Positions 18,488 through 26,090 are shown, counted from the first letter of the stretch. The stretch: DNA of 42,781 bases from Gemmataceae bacterium (GCA_019752375.1 JAIEMG010000076.1:1-42781), one strand, 5' to 3'. Numbers and translations are program-made. Notes: generated by a model not told the origin, from the letters alone.

Positions 18488-18510
18488 CAGGTTAACCTGC
18501 CGCAAGTATA
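18488..18510 (-). promoter_or_regulatory. Candidate promoter with overlapping operator palindrome
   Basis: On the minus strand TATACT (18505-18510) resembles a -10 box. Directly after it is the perfect 12-bp palindrome CAGGTTAACCTG (18488-18499), where a repressor would cover the transcription start. It would drive the 175-residue and ParB-like genes. No consensus -35 is evident, so confidence is moderate. Confidence 0.4.
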
Positions 18511-18547
18511 GCTGAGCCAGCGCCAAGAGGCGAGCATGTTCGGTCAA

Positions 18548-18910
18548 TCACGGCGGTAATCGCAACGGCACGACGTCGGGCAGGCGGCCGGCCCAGAACG
18601 CCTCGTCGCCGAGCCACTGTCGCAGATACTCCAGGGCCGCCTGTCGGCTCTCGGCACAGCGTGCCCGGTGCGCCTGCCGGAGCTGCGCCCAGTACCAGCG
18701 GCGATCCTCCAGGATCCCGATCAGGCGGCCGAGCTGCAGCTCCTCGCGGTTGGGGAACTGGGCCTGCGCCGACTTGGCCTGGCGCGTCCAGCCGTCATTC
18801 AGCTCGAGCTGGGCCTCGACGTAGGCCAGCGACGGCCAGCGGCCCATGTCCGGGCCGTCGTCGGGCGGGTCGCAGAGAGAGAGGGAGAGCATCAGGCAAG
18901 CGACGTGCAT
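18548..18910 (-). CDS. Small helical phage protein, possibly exported
   Basis: A 120-residue protein, set by AGGAGG 7 nt before ATG 18910. It starts with a short hydrophobic stretch (MHVACLMLSLSLC) that could be a signal or lipoprotein-like segment with a Cys at residue 13, followed by a predicted helical domain (VEAQLELNDGWTRQAKSAQA, RRWYWAQLRQAHRARCAESR). It lies in the lysis-type block; a spanin-like role is possible but unproven. Confidence 0.6.
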   Translation of the reverse strand: MHVACLMLSLSLCDPPDDGPDMGRWPSLAYVEAQLELNDGWTRQAKSAQAQFPNREELQLGRLIGILEDRRWYWAQLRQAHRARCAESRQAALEYLRQWLGDEAFWAGRLPDVVPLRLPP

Positions 18911-18942
18911 GTTCGGGCCTCCTATGCCGACGGCCGCGGCGG

Positions 18943-19218
18943 TCACGCAAGCCGATCGGGCGGCGACTGCGGCATCGGCAACGTGTCGGGCACGCCGTTG
19001 GGTGCGAGTAGCTGCAGGATCTTGTCGCCCTTGTGGGCCGAACCGAAGGCGGTCAGGGCCATGGCGACGCAGACGCCGGCCGTCTGCGCGTCGCGGTTGA
19101 TCAGGGCCACGGCGGCCATACAGATCAGGGCGATGCCGGAGATCCACGTCTTGTAGCCGTCGAGCGGCGACAGCACGGTCAGGATCAGGTTGATGATGGG
19201 CGTCATGAGTGCATTCAT
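18943..19218 (-). CDS. Small membrane protein, holin-like
   Basis: A 91-residue protein with two predicted membrane segments: TPIINLILTVLSPL and, after a short WISG turn, ISGIALICMAAVALIN, possibly continuing into GVCVAMALTAFGSA as a third. It has a polar, charged C-terminus. Size and topology fit a phage holin, which would release the lysis enzyme by making holes in the inner membrane. GGAG lies 8 nt before ATG 19218. It is one of several tiny membrane genes downstream of a Cys-peptidase gene. Confidence 0.6.
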   Translation of the reverse strand: MNALMTPIINLILTVLSPLDGYKTWISGIALICMAAVALINRDAQTAGVCVAMALTAFGSAHKGDKILQLLAPNGVPDTLPMPQSPPDRLA

Positions 19219-19249
19219 GGGTGGCTCCGTGGACAGGGCGACGCGGCGG

Positions 19250-19492
19250 TTACGGGCTCGAAAAGCTGTCGATCTGCAGTGGCCACGGCGCCGGCAGAGG
19301 CTTGATCGCCTTCTTCGGGTTTGGACAGTCCGGGCAGCACGGGCACCTGTCGCCGCAGTGGCACGACTTGCCCTCGCGCGCCGGCATGGCAATACAGCAC
19401 GCGGCCGGCTTGCCGCATCGATGTAGACGCACCTCGTGGCTCACGCACCACAAGGACAGGAACGTCAGGGCGACGGCGACGAAGATCTTCAC
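19250..19492 (-). CDS. Small Cys-rich exported protein
   Basis: An 80-residue protein starting at GTG 19492, which overlaps the upstream stop as GTGA. It has a hydrophobic leader (KIFVAVALTFLSLWCVS) and then ten Cys residues in 45 positions, including PAACCIAMP and CHCGDRCPCCPDCP. The cysteines suggest metal binding or a disulfide-rich exported domain. The Cys in SLWCVS is in a lipobox-like context, so an outer-membrane lipoprotein (o-spanin-like) is one possibility. I do not recognise the family. Confidence 0.6.
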   Translation of the reverse strand: MKIFVAVALTFLSLWCVSHEVRLHRCGKPAACCIAMPAREGKSCHCGDRCPCCPDCPNPKKAIKPLPAPWPLQIDSFSSP

Positions 19493-19635
19493 AGGTGACC
19501 TCTGAGTTTGAGGAGGTAAACGAAACGGTCGAAGTCGCAGGCCAGCACGAGCAACGCCTGGCCGCAGAGGATGAGCAGCAGCAGGGCGGCCAGAACGATG
19601 GCCACGAACACGGCCCGGTCGTGCCACTCCTTCAT
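19489..19635 (-). CDS. 48-residue single-pass membrane protein
   Basis: It starts MKEWHDRAVFVAIVLAALLL: a short charged N-terminus, one long membrane helix, and a C-terminal segment (DFDRFVYLLKLRGHL) that may be amphipathic. Both ends overlap neighbours (ATGA with the upstream gene, GTGA with the downstream one), so translation is coupled. It may be a lysis accessory, holin or antiholin. Confidence 0.55.
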   Translation of the reverse strand: MKEWHDRAVFVAIVLAALLLLILCGQALLVLACDFDRFVYLLKLRGHL

Positions 19636-19724
19636 GCCGTGGCCCCACGATCGCGGCTGTCCATCACCAGCAGGTAGGCCACGAATGCGACCACGGCCAC
19701 GGCCAGGAACCCCATGCACGTCAA
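19632..19724 (-). CDS. 30-residue membrane peptide
   Basis: A very short ORF from TTG 19724, set by AAGGAGG 5 nt upstream (or ATG 19715). The product is almost entirely one membrane helix (GFLAVAVVAFVAYLLVMDSR) with a charged tail. It is coupled by ATGA to the 48-residue membrane gene. Tiny hydrophobic genes like this are easily missed, but the strong ribosome-binding site and tight spacing support it. Confidence 0.5.
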   Translation of the reverse strand: MTCMGFLAVAVVAFVAYLLVMDSRDRGATA

Positions 19725-19738
19725 GTGAACCTCCTTCG

Positions 19739-19960
19739 TTAGCTCGCCGGCGCTGCGGCCGGTGCAGGCGCTTGTGCCGCGGCGGCCTGCCGCAGCTTGA
19801 GGATGTAGTCGCCGACGATCTTGTGGACCACTTCGTCCGTCACGGTGCCGGGCGCTAGCTTGTCCACCTCGGCGACGACGAAGCCGAGCAGGTCCGCTTC
19901 GAGGCCGTTGGTCCAGGAGTGCGACAGATACGACCACAGGGCCAGTCCGACAGTTCGCAT
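19739..19960 (-). CDS. Small phage protein of unknown function
   Basis: A 73-residue helical protein (MRTVGLALWSYLSHSWTN at the start), ending in an Ala/Pro-rich low-complexity tail (QAAAAQAPAPAAAPAS). GAGG lies about 5 nt before ATG 19960. It follows the 377-residue gene by 10 bp in the same transcript. No family recognised. Confidence 0.55.
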   Translation of the reverse strand: MRTVGLALWSYLSHSWTNGLEADLLGFVVAEVDKLAPGTVTDEVVHKIVGDYILKLRQAAAAQAPAPAAAPAS

Positions 19961-19970
19961 AATAGCCTCG

Positions 19971-21104
19971 TCAAGGTTTGGGGGGTTCGGTTGCCACCAC
20001 CGCGGCTGGCTTCGCTTCCACAGGCGGAAAGCCAAGCATCTCTCGCAGCCCGTTGGTGCGTTCGATGCGCTCGGCTTCACGGCGCTGGCGTTCGAGCTCG
20101 AAGGCCGCGGCATCTTCTTTGTGAGCGCGCACCGCGGCGAGGAACGGATCGGTCACGGCCGGCACGGTAGTCTCGGCCTGGGCCTGCGTCGGTCGCGGCT
20201 GGGCCAGCATGGGCCTCGCCTTTGGTGCCGCGCCCCTCTGGCCCAACTGTGGCACCTTGAGCTTGCCCGTGGATGCCAGCCACCACGCCCCGGACAGCAG
20301 CGCTCCGCCGCCCAGGATCCACGGGACGAGCGGCGCAATGTCGGCCGGCAGCACGCTGGCCTTGCGGCTGTCGGGGTCCTTCTTCGGGTCGTAACCGGGA
20401 TCCGCCTTGCGGATCGCCTTGGCCAGTCCGTCCGCGCCGTCGGCGTAGTCGTCCTGGCGGTGCAGCACCTTGCCGTCGGCCGCCTGCAGGTAGATCGTCG
20501 GTTTGCCGGCGAGGTGAAAGCCGGCATCCTTGACCGCCCAGTTGTCGGGCGCGTAGGCCTGGACCAGCATGCGGTCCTTGTACGGTGCCAGCAGCGGGTT
20601 GCCGGCCAGGTCGCCGATGACGGCCTTGCGGTCGGCGTCACTGCCGATCACGGTCAGCCGCAGCTTGTTCGCGTCGTCGGGAATCTCGCCGCCGAGGATC
20701 CGCAGCACGGTGTCCCGATCGGTGGTCGCGGACTTGCCGCCGGCGCTGACGATGTACTTCGCGTCCGTGGCCGCGGGCTGCACGGCCCGCATCTTGTCCA
20801 CGTCGATGCCGAAGTTCGGGATCTCCGACTTGGCCGGCCTCGCTTCCCACGGCGGCGAGCACGCCTTGCCCCAGCAATCCGTGGCCGCGTTGTACGGCAT
20901 CCACGTGCTGCTCTTGGGGTTCCAGGCACCGCGGATCGTCGGGCCGTGATAGAGCCAGAGCCAGCCGTCGACGGTCCGCCACTCCCAGCCGGCGGGCGCG
21001 TAATACGGGTGCACGCCCACGGGGACCGCGCAGCCGTCGCCGGTCTGCGGCAGGGCGGGTGCGACAGTGCAGACGATCAAGACCAGGGCAAGCAGTGAGC
21101 GCAT
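19971..21104 (-). CDS. Exported protein with thioredoxin-like middle and membrane anchor
   Basis: A 377-residue protein with a signal peptide (MRSLLALVLIVCTVAPALPQ), then a Trp/Tyr-rich domain (GWEWRTVDGWLWLYHGP, SSTWMPYNAATDCWGKAC). Residues about 140-260 have a thioredoxin-like pattern (VIGSDADRKAVIGDL, then GKPTIYLQAADGKVLHRQDD) but no CxxC. A membrane helix is near residue 280 (APLVPWILGGGALLSGAWW) and a long charged helix ends the protein. It may be an envelope-spanning protein of the lysis block or a virion component. The family is not recognised, so the thioredoxin-like reading is tentative. Confidence 0.55.
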   Translation of the reverse strand: MRSLLALVLIVCTVAPALPQTGDGCAVPVGVHPYYAPAGWEWRTVDGWLWLYHGPTIRGAWNPKSSTWMPYNAATDCWGKACSPPWEARPAKSEIPNFGIDVDKMRAVQPAATDAKYIVSAGGKSATTDRDTVLRILGGEIPDDANKLRLTVIGSDADRKAVIGDLAGNPLLAPYKDRMLVQAYAPDNWAVKDAGFHLAGKPTIYLQAADGKVLHRQDDYADGADGLAKAIRKADPGYDPKKDPDSRKASVLPADIAPLVPWILGGGALLSGAWWLASTGKLKVPQLGQRGAAPKARPMLAQPRPTQAQAETTVPAVTDPFLAAVRAHKEDAAAFELERQRREAERIERTNGLREMLGFPPVEAKPAAVVATEPPKP

Positions 21105-21117
21105 GGCAGCACCTTCT

Positions 21118-21915
21118 TTACTTGTTCCGCGGCGGTGGCGGCGGTCCGGGGTTGAGCAGGATGACGGCCCAGTAATTGCCACCCAGGTTGCAGACGTCGA
21201 GGTATTCCTTGTGCGTCATCCATTCGTAGTTGCCGGCGCCGATGTAGTTGTTGTCGAGGATGGCGACCCACTGCTCGGTGCAGCCGGGCATCGAGACCAT
21301 GTGGGCGATTCGGCCGCCGTTATAGCGCCCCGTCGGGCTCTTGCTGTAGGTGACCGCCGGAAACCGCCCGGTCGCGCACGCCTTCTGCAAGACCGTCATG
21401 TCTTTGCCGTCCACCTGGATGTAGCTCGGCTCGGGATAGCCGCGCTCCTTGCAGATGGCCGTGATGCGCTCGCGCACGTTGCCGCTGTAGCCGCCGCCCT
21501 CGAGCCCCTTCTCCTGGAGCCACTTGGGGAACTCCTGCAGCGCCGGCACGTTCTGCCACAGCGCGGCGTGGTGGATGCTCGTGAAGACACAACAGCCCTG
21601 TCCCTTGCTGGTCACGTTCTTCCGGTGCAAGGCCTCGGGCAGGTCCACGTCGATCTGCGTCGCGCCGTCCGGAGCGACCACGCCGCCCACTTGAGCGCCG
21701 ACCGGCGCTCCCGCCTCCTCGCCCCAGGGGCCTTTCGGGCCGGGCTTGGGTTTCGGCTTCGGGGGGCACGGTCCAGGGCAAGGCGACGGCTGCGTGTCCG
21801 GCACGCTCGGTGCCGGGCTCACGGGCTTGGCGCTGGGCCGCGAATCGTCGCCGCCGAGCAGCCACAACACCAGCGCGGCGCCGAACAGGACCGTCAGCAG
21901 GGCTTTGCCGTTCAT
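21118..21915 (-). CDS. Membrane-anchored papain-fold cysteine peptidase, candidate endolysin
   Basis: A 265-residue protein. Residues 5-20 form an N-terminal membrane anchor (ALLTVLFGAALVLWLL), then comes a Pro-rich linker (PSPCPGPCPPKPKPKPGPKG). The C-terminal domain has the layout of a papain-like or C39-like cysteine peptidase: Q106-G-C108-C109 in KGQGCCVFTSIHHA, His H205 in GRIAHMVSM, and Asn N222/N223 in ILDNNYIG. In a phage late operon, just upstream of holin-like genes, a peptidoglycan-peptide or envelope protease role (endolysin type, anchored export) is the best guess. ATG overlaps the upstream stop as ATGA. Confidence 0.65.
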   Translation of the reverse strand: MNGKALLTVLFGAALVLWLLGGDDSRPSAKPVSPAPSVPDTQPSPCPGPCPPKPKPKPGPKGPWGEEAGAPVGAQVGGVVAPDGATQIDVDLPEALHRKNVTSKGQGCCVFTSIHHAALWQNVPALQEFPKWLQEKGLEGGGYSGNVRERITAICKERGYPEPSYIQVDGKDMTVLQKACATGRFPAVTYSKSPTGRYNGGRIAHMVSMPGCTEQWVAILDNNYIGAGNYEWMTHKEYLDVCNLGGNYWAVILLNPGPPPPPRNK

Positions 21916-22124
21916 GATTTTCTCCCGCCGAAGAGGCGTTCGGCGATCAGCACCAGCACGGCGATCGACAGCACCACGATCAGCCAGAAGCCGGTCGCCG
22001 CGACCTGGTCGAGCTTGTCGCAGAGCTGGTTGACGCCCTTGAGCAGCTCGGCCGGGAACTTCAGGTCCACGCCCATCGGCTCCGACGGGTTCGGCAGCTC
22101 CGGCACGCGCAGCTCAATCCGCAT
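21912..22124 (-). CDS. Small membrane protein with C-terminal anchor
   Basis: 70 residues: a soluble N-terminal part (MRIELRVPELPNPSEP), an amphipathic helix (LLKGVNQLCDKLDQVAATG), and one membrane helix (FWLIVVLSIAVLVLIAERLF) near the C-terminus. Translation is coupled to the Cys peptidase. It may be a holin or pinholin-like protein, or a partner of the peptidase. No family recognised. Confidence 0.6.
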   Translation of the reverse strand: MRIELRVPELPNPSEPMGVDLKFPAELLKGVNQLCDKLDQVAATGFWLIVVLSIAVLVLIAERLFGGRKS

Positions 22125-22309
22125 GGGGGCACCTGGCGGCGATGACGATGGGGAGCGGGGACACAGGAGGGCAGCTCGACGACGCCGTTGACGCCGAGCT
22201 GCCCGAGGTCGCCTAGCAACAGGATGAAGGATAAGAGGGGTGCGGGGGCGGCGACAAATCATGCGGTCTCACGCCAGCCGGTCGATCGCCGCCTGGGCCG
22301 CGTTGTCGA

Positions 22310-22666
22310 TCATGCGCTCGGGTCGCTCTGCGCATCCGTCGCCAGCAGGTCCGCCAGTTGGCCGGCCGTGATCGTGCCGTTGGCGCGCAGCCGCCGCAGC
22401 AGCCGGGCCAGCAGACGCACGACCAGGTCGGGCCGTTGTACGAAGGCATTGATCGTCGCGAGCTTGGCCGTCTCGGCCGGGCTGAGCCCGACGCCGTAGG
22501 GCGACAGCAGGTCGCGCAGGTCCGCGTTGCCGGGGTCGCGCGTGGCCGTGTTGCCGGCCGCTAACCAGGCGGTGTACGCGGGATCGGAGTATGGCACGCG
22601 AGCTTGGCGGGCCGATGAGAATACGTCGGCGCCGTTGTCCCAGTAGTGATCGGTCGGGCTATACAT
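22310..22666 (-). CDS. Small phage protein following the tail spike
   Basis: A 118-residue protein (MYSPTDHYWDNGADVFSS at the start; helical, Arg-rich segment VVRLLARLLRRLRANG near the C-terminus). GGGGGGT lies 5 nt before ATG 22666, which is 8 bp inside the end of the spike gene, so it is coupled to it. A spike chaperone or cap is possible; nothing in the sequence proves it. Confidence 0.55.
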   Translation of the reverse strand: MYSPTDHYWDNGADVFSSARQARVPYSDPAYTAWLAAGNTATRDPGNADLRDLLSPYGVGLSPAETAKLATINAFVQRPDLVVRLLARLLRRLRANGTITAGQLADLLATDAQSDPSA

Positions 22667-23603
22667 ACTGACCCCCCGTCGCCGTCGCGCCGGCCACGTT
22701 GCCGGGGATATACGCCGCCCCACCGCCGCCAGTCGTAATGACGGAATTAAGCACGGCGCCATACCGTGTGCCTGTTGCCGCCCCGCTGAACGTGGTGGTC
22801 ACCAATTCGATTTCTGATGACCGCTCACAATACATCGTCGTGCCGAATGCCGGCGTGCCCGTGAGCGTGATGGTGCGGAACGAGCCGAAGTAGCTGGAGC
22901 CGCTGTACGCGGCGACGTGGCTGCCGGTCGCATTGCCCGCAATGGTGTAGTTGCCCGTTGCTCGCGTCTGCGAATGGCCGGCCAGCAAGATGTGGGAGTA
23001 GGCGGCCGCAACCGTGCCGAATCGTAGTCCCGAAAATTCCGTGGCCGTCGCCTGATCCTGGTAGAGCCCGTGGCCGCTGGTCGTCGTCTGGATCGCGAAA
23101 TCCTTGAGCCGATAGAGCCCGAGGACGGCCGTCGCGGTAATGCCGTTGCCACTGGTCGTGCTAATCACCACGTTGGCCGGCGTGCTGCTGTTGCCCTGGA
23201 GCACGATGGCCCCGGAGCCGACAAACGATTTGAGCGTCACGAAACCGGTGTAGGTGCCATCGGCGATCTGGATCGTGATCGCGAAGCCGGCGTTATCGAG
23301 AGCGCTCGCAACGTCCACCGCTTTCTGGATCGTCAAAAACGGCGTGCTGCTTGTCAGCCCGTCGTTGCTGTCGCTGCCGGTGGTGGCGACGTAGTACGTC
23401 TGGGCCGCGACCAGCCAGCCCCGAGCGGCCTGCTCCCATGCCAACCCTGTCGATCGATAGAGCGTGCGGGCGTTGCCGTCCGCAGTCAGGTACAGACGGC
23501 CCGCATCCACGGAGCCGGCGGGCGGGCGCTTGGCCGTCGCGTTGCTCTGGCACGGGTAATCGGGCCGGCCACCCGAAGCCAGGCCGATCAGTCCTTCGGG
23601 CAT
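22659..23603 (-). CDS. Tail spike / beta-helix receptor-binding protein
   Basis: A 314-residue protein. Its N-terminal 70 residues include LYLTADGNARTLYRSTG, a short module found in virion fibre proteins. The rest opens with YYVATTGSDSNDGLTSSTPF..IQKAVD, the hallmark start of right-handed parallel beta-helix (pectate-lyase-like, DUF1565-like) domains, and goes on with Thr/Ser/Gly-rich repeating strands. Such proteins bind or degrade surface polysaccharide as tail spikes. It is coupled to the preceding gene by TAATG. It ends in a Gly-rich GGGGAAYIPG segment. Confidence 0.7.
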   Translation of the reverse strand: MPEGLIGLASGGRPDYPCQSNATAKRPPAGSVDAGRLYLTADGNARTLYRSTGLAWEQAARGWLVAAQTYYVATTGSDSNDGLTSSTPFLTIQKAVDVASALDNAGFAITIQIADGTYTGFVTLKSFVGSGAIVLQGNSSTPANVVISTTSGNGITATAVLGLYRLKDFAIQTTTSGHGLYQDQATATEFSGLRFGTVAAAYSHILLAGHSQTRATGNYTIAGNATGSHVAAYSGSSYFGSFRTITLTGTPAFGTTMYCERSSEIELVTTTFSGAATGTRYGAVLNSVITTGGGGAAYIPGNVAGATATGGQYV

Positions 23604-24001
23604 TAGTAATTCCCCCCGCCCTCGAGCGCCACGCTGAACGTCTCGCCGTTGTGCGTGCTCGCCTTGAACACGTCCGTGGCCGCCAGCACGATCCCCGCCG
23701 GCGGGAACCATTCGTAGGACCAGGCCGCGACCGTGGTACTCGGCGTCGTCGCCGTGACGAGGATCTCGATCACCAACTCGTTGTTGCCCGAACCGGCAGA
23801 CTGGACGTAAAGCCGGATCACGCCGGCCGTGGTCGTGCCCTCGGCCTGGATGCGCACCCCCTTGTAGTACGCGCCATCCGCGCCCGCCGTCGCCACGGTG
23901 CCGAGCGTGCCGGTGCCGTCGCGGTTGGTGTTCGCGGTGCTGATGCGCACCTGCGGCCGCTTGGGCGTGGCGACGAAGATCGGGGACGTGCCGGCTGCCA
24001 T
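23603..24001 (-). CDS. Small virion protein, probably fibre-associated
   Basis: A 132-residue protein (MAAGTSPIFVATPKRPQVRI) with beta-rich composition and alternating Thr/Ala/Gly stretches (NTNRDGTGTLGTVATAG). AGAGGA lies 8 nt before ATG 24001. It comes directly before the spike gene in the same transcript. It may be a decoration or fibre-attachment protein. The family is not named with certainty. Confidence 0.6.
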   Translation of the reverse strand: MAAGTSPIFVATPKRPQVRISTANTNRDGTGTLGTVATAGADGAYYKGVRIQAEGTTTAGVIRLYVQSAGSGNNELVIEILVTATTPSTTVAAWSYEWFPPAGIVLAATDVFKASTHNGETFSVALEGGGNY

Positions 24002-24029
24002 CGCTTGTTCCTCTTGCTGTCGGTCGAGG

Positions 24030-24035
24030 TATAAT
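24030..24035 (+). promoter_or_regulatory. TATAAT -10 box for the inserted rightward gene
   Basis: A perfect TATAAT on the plus strand in a very GC-rich setting, about 117 bp before the rightward zinc-ribbon gene. A weak -35 (TTGTTC, 24005-24010) lies 19 bp upstream. This fits an independently transcribed moron. Confidence 0.5.
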
Positions 24036-24092
24036 GCCCACGTCGGGATGGTCGCTTGGCCGGCGGCCTGACGCTCCCGGCGGCGTTCGCTT

Positions 24093-24143
24093 TCCTTATT
24101 GGGCGGATGTTCGCCGGGGGCGGCCTGACTCAATCAATAAGGA
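24093..24143 (+). promoter_or_regulatory. Inverted repeat that could mask the ribosome-binding site
   Basis: TCCTTATTG (24093-24101) is the exact complement of CAATAAGGA (24135-24143), and the second arm covers most of the AAGGAG ribosome-binding site of the rightward gene. The 33-nt loop contains a smaller GGCG/CGCC hairpin. If folded in the mRNA this would close the start site. Confidence 0.4.
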
Positions 24144-24151
24144 GCATTGCC

Positions 24152-24439
24152 ATGTCCAGTCCCGTTCCGCACGTTGATCCAGCCACCAAGCAGAAACTCG
24201 AAGAGTGGATGCGATTGAAGCTTCCTAACTTTTCGAGCTACCATTGCCCGCTATGCGGGATGGCAAGCGGTTGGATTGCCGGTCCGCTGGTGGCAATGCC
24301 GGCCAACCAAGGCGGTGCGGTTAATTTCGGAACCCTCGTGCCCGTGCTGCCACTGACCTGTAGCAACTGCGCCTATGTCTTGAGTTTGAACGCAGCACTT
24401 GTAGGCCTGGTCCCAGCAAATCCCACGGGAACGCCCTGA
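24152..24439 (+). CDS. Zinc-ribbon protein, rightward moron-like gene
   Basis: A 95-residue protein with two CxxC pairs: YHCPLCGMASG and LTCSNCAYV, a zinc-ribbon fold of about 55 residues. AAGGAG is well placed before ATG 24152. It reads against the surrounding leftward late cluster and has its own TATAAT box. Its codons are visibly less GC-rich than those of its neighbours, as expected of a recently acquired cargo gene. Such proteins bind nucleic acids or proteins; the role is unknown. Confidence 0.65.
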   Translation: MSSPVPHVDPATKQKLEEWMRLKLPNFSSYHCPLCGMASGWIAGPLVAMPANQGGAVNFGTLVPVLPLTCSNCAYVLSLNAALVGLVPANPTGTP

Positions 24440-24565
24440 CGCTGTCTGACTGCGCGACGTGATGATACCGCCGCTGAACATCAGCTTCGCGTCCGCCGCG
24501 CGCACGCCGAGCATCGCAAGCATTGCCGCTGCCGCCTTCGCGAAGAAACAACGTCGATTCGTCAT
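24251..24565 (-). CDS. Possible small exported protein overlapping the moron in antisense
   Basis: A 104-residue frame from ATG 24565 with GGAGG 6 nt upstream and a good exported-protein leader (MTNRRCFFAKAAAAMLAMLG, then VRAADA). It follows the tail fibre gene closely in the late direction. However, its last 63 codons are antisense to the rightward zinc-ribbon gene and look non-coding. The likely history is a real late gene whose 3' part was replaced when the moron inserted; the leader may still be made. Confidence 0.35.
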   Translation of the reverse strand: MTNRRCFFAKAAAAMLAMLGVRAADAKLMFSGGIITSRSQTASGRSRGICWDQAYKCCVQTQDIGAVATGQWQHGHEGSEINRTALVGRHCHQRTGNPTACHPA

Positions 24566-24581
24566 CGCTGCCTCCGGTGGG

Positions 24582-26087
24582 TCAGTAGTACAGGGACGCC
24601 ATTGCCGCCAGCGGAGCGCCGGCCAGCTTGCCGATCGTGACGGCCTTGTCCGCGATCTTCGTCGTCGTGATGCCGTTGGTGGCGACGGACACCGTGGGCG
24701 CCGTCGCCGTGCCGCCCATCGTGATCGATGCATCGCCGGCGGTGACGCCGGTGACGATGGCCGATACCGCCGCCCCGCTCGCCGCCGTGGCGACGCCGCC
24801 GACGAATGTGAGCGTCTGGCCGGCGGCGTAAGAGCCACTGTAGGGCGCGCTGCCGGCCAGGCTCGAAACGCCGGCGTCGCCATAGACCGTGATGCTGCCG
24901 GCGGATGCCCGGAAGCTGCCGGCCTCGAACATGCTGGGCGTCCCGCCGGAGCCGTAGCACGTGACGACGCCGGCGTTCTGGAGGATCCCATTCACCATCG
25001 TGTTGGAGCCGAGCGTATCCTCCCAGATGAGCCCGTAGGGTCCGTTCTTGGGGACGTAGAGGCTCGAGGTGTAGTGGGTTGTGCTATAGAACGTCTTCGT
25101 GCTGCCGATAGCCCCGATGTCCTGGTTGCCACCGATGCCGCCGGTGATGGCTCCCGTCACTGACTGGCTGGCCAGGGGCAGCTCGCTCGACGGCACCTTG
25201 CCCCCGCTGTCCAGCGACGGGTAGCCGTTGGGCTGATCCTTGTCCTGCGTGCGCTCGAGGCTGTAGGTGTTGCCGCTGTCGGAGACGTACCAGACGTGGC
25301 AGCTGTAGACCCACAGGCTGCCGATCGTGGTCAGGGCCAGGTTGCCGACGGGAACGATCAGGGACGCCGTGACCGTGAGGTTGGTGAAGCTGGTCGAGCC
25401 TCCGGTCGCCGCAATCGTGATCGTGCCGGATCCGTGCGTGATCGAGACGTTGGCCCCGGCAATGAGCTGCTTGTACTCCCAGCGTGAGCCGTCGGCGAAG
25501 ACGCCCACCAGGTAGTTGCCGTTGCCCAGGCCCGACAGGCCGCCCACGCCGATGGTGCGGTCCGCGGACCACGTGCCCACGCCGCCGAAGGCCCCGTCGA
25601 CCGTGATCGGGCTCGTCGAGAGCACCCGCCGGCTGCTGGGCACGCCGTAGGTGAACAGGTAGTAGTCGCCGCTGTCCGCCAGCCACATCTGCACGACGCT
25701 GCCGATCGGCACGCTGGTGCTGTGGTCGACCGGAAAGGCCTGGTTCAGCGTCAGGCCGGCGGCCGACGCCGCCAGTGTGCCGCCGCGGCCCTCCAGGTGG
25801 TCGCCCCAGACGTCGGGCGTGTCCTGCTTCTGCTCCTGCCAGCCGTAGGCGTCCAGCGGCGCGTTGACGCCGTCGCCCTGCTGGGTGATGCGGGCCCAGA
25901 AGGGGACGTAGATGTCGTGCGTGACCTCGATGCCGGCCAGGCCCTGGGTGACCAGGATTTTGCCGCGCAGGAAGCCGCCGGTACCGCGGACGCGGCCATG
26001 CGCCTCGACGTCCTCGCGGAGGTAGTTCTCCGCCTCGGCCGAGAACTGGCCCCCTGGCTTGAGGCGAGGGTATCGACGTCCGGCCAT
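24582..26087 (-). CDS. Tail fibre-like structural protein
   Basis: A 501-residue protein, beta-rich and full of Gly/Ser/Thr, as in phage fibres. It has segments such as DKDQPNGYPSLDSGGKVPSS (fibre-type linker), IGSTKTFYSTTHYTSSLYV and TNGITTTKIADKAVTIGKLA, the last a motif common near the ends of fibre proteins. It begins MAGRRYPRLKPGGQ and follows the 340-residue tail gene by 3 bp. It probably binds host receptors or holds the spike. Confidence 0.7.
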   Translation of the reverse strand: MAGRRYPRLKPGGQFSAEAENYLREDVEAHGRVRGTGGFLRGKILVTQGLAGIEVTHDIYVPFWARITQQGDGVNAPLDAYGWQEQKQDTPDVWGDHLEGRGGTLAASAAGLTLNQAFPVDHSTSVPIGSVVQMWLADSGDYYLFTYGVPSSRRVLSTSPITVDGAFGGVGTWSADRTIGVGGLSGLGNGNYLVGVFADGSRWEYKQLIAGANVSITHGSGTITIAATGGSTSFTNLTVTASLIVPVGNLALTTIGSLWVYSCHVWYVSDSGNTYSLERTQDKDQPNGYPSLDSGGKVPSSELPLASQSVTGAITGGIGGNQDIGAIGSTKTFYSTTHYTSSLYVPKNGPYGLIWEDTLGSNTMVNGILQNAGVVTCYGSGGTPSMFEAGSFRASAGSITVYGDAGVSSLAGSAPYSGSYAAGQTLTFVGGVATAASGAAVSAIVTGVTAGDASITMGGTATAPTVSVATNGITTTKIADKAVTIGKLAGAPLAAMASLYY

Positions 26088-26090
26088 CGC

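Noticed and set aside
18338..18547. 69-codon leftward ORF upstream of the 175-residue gene
   Set aside because: No ribosome-binding site, low-complexity Arg/Ser/Pro product, and it spans the candidate promoter and palindrome.
22659..26087. Diversity-generating retroelement around the fibre and spike genes
   Set aside because: No reverse transcriptase and no template/variable repeat pair was seen near the fibre genes.
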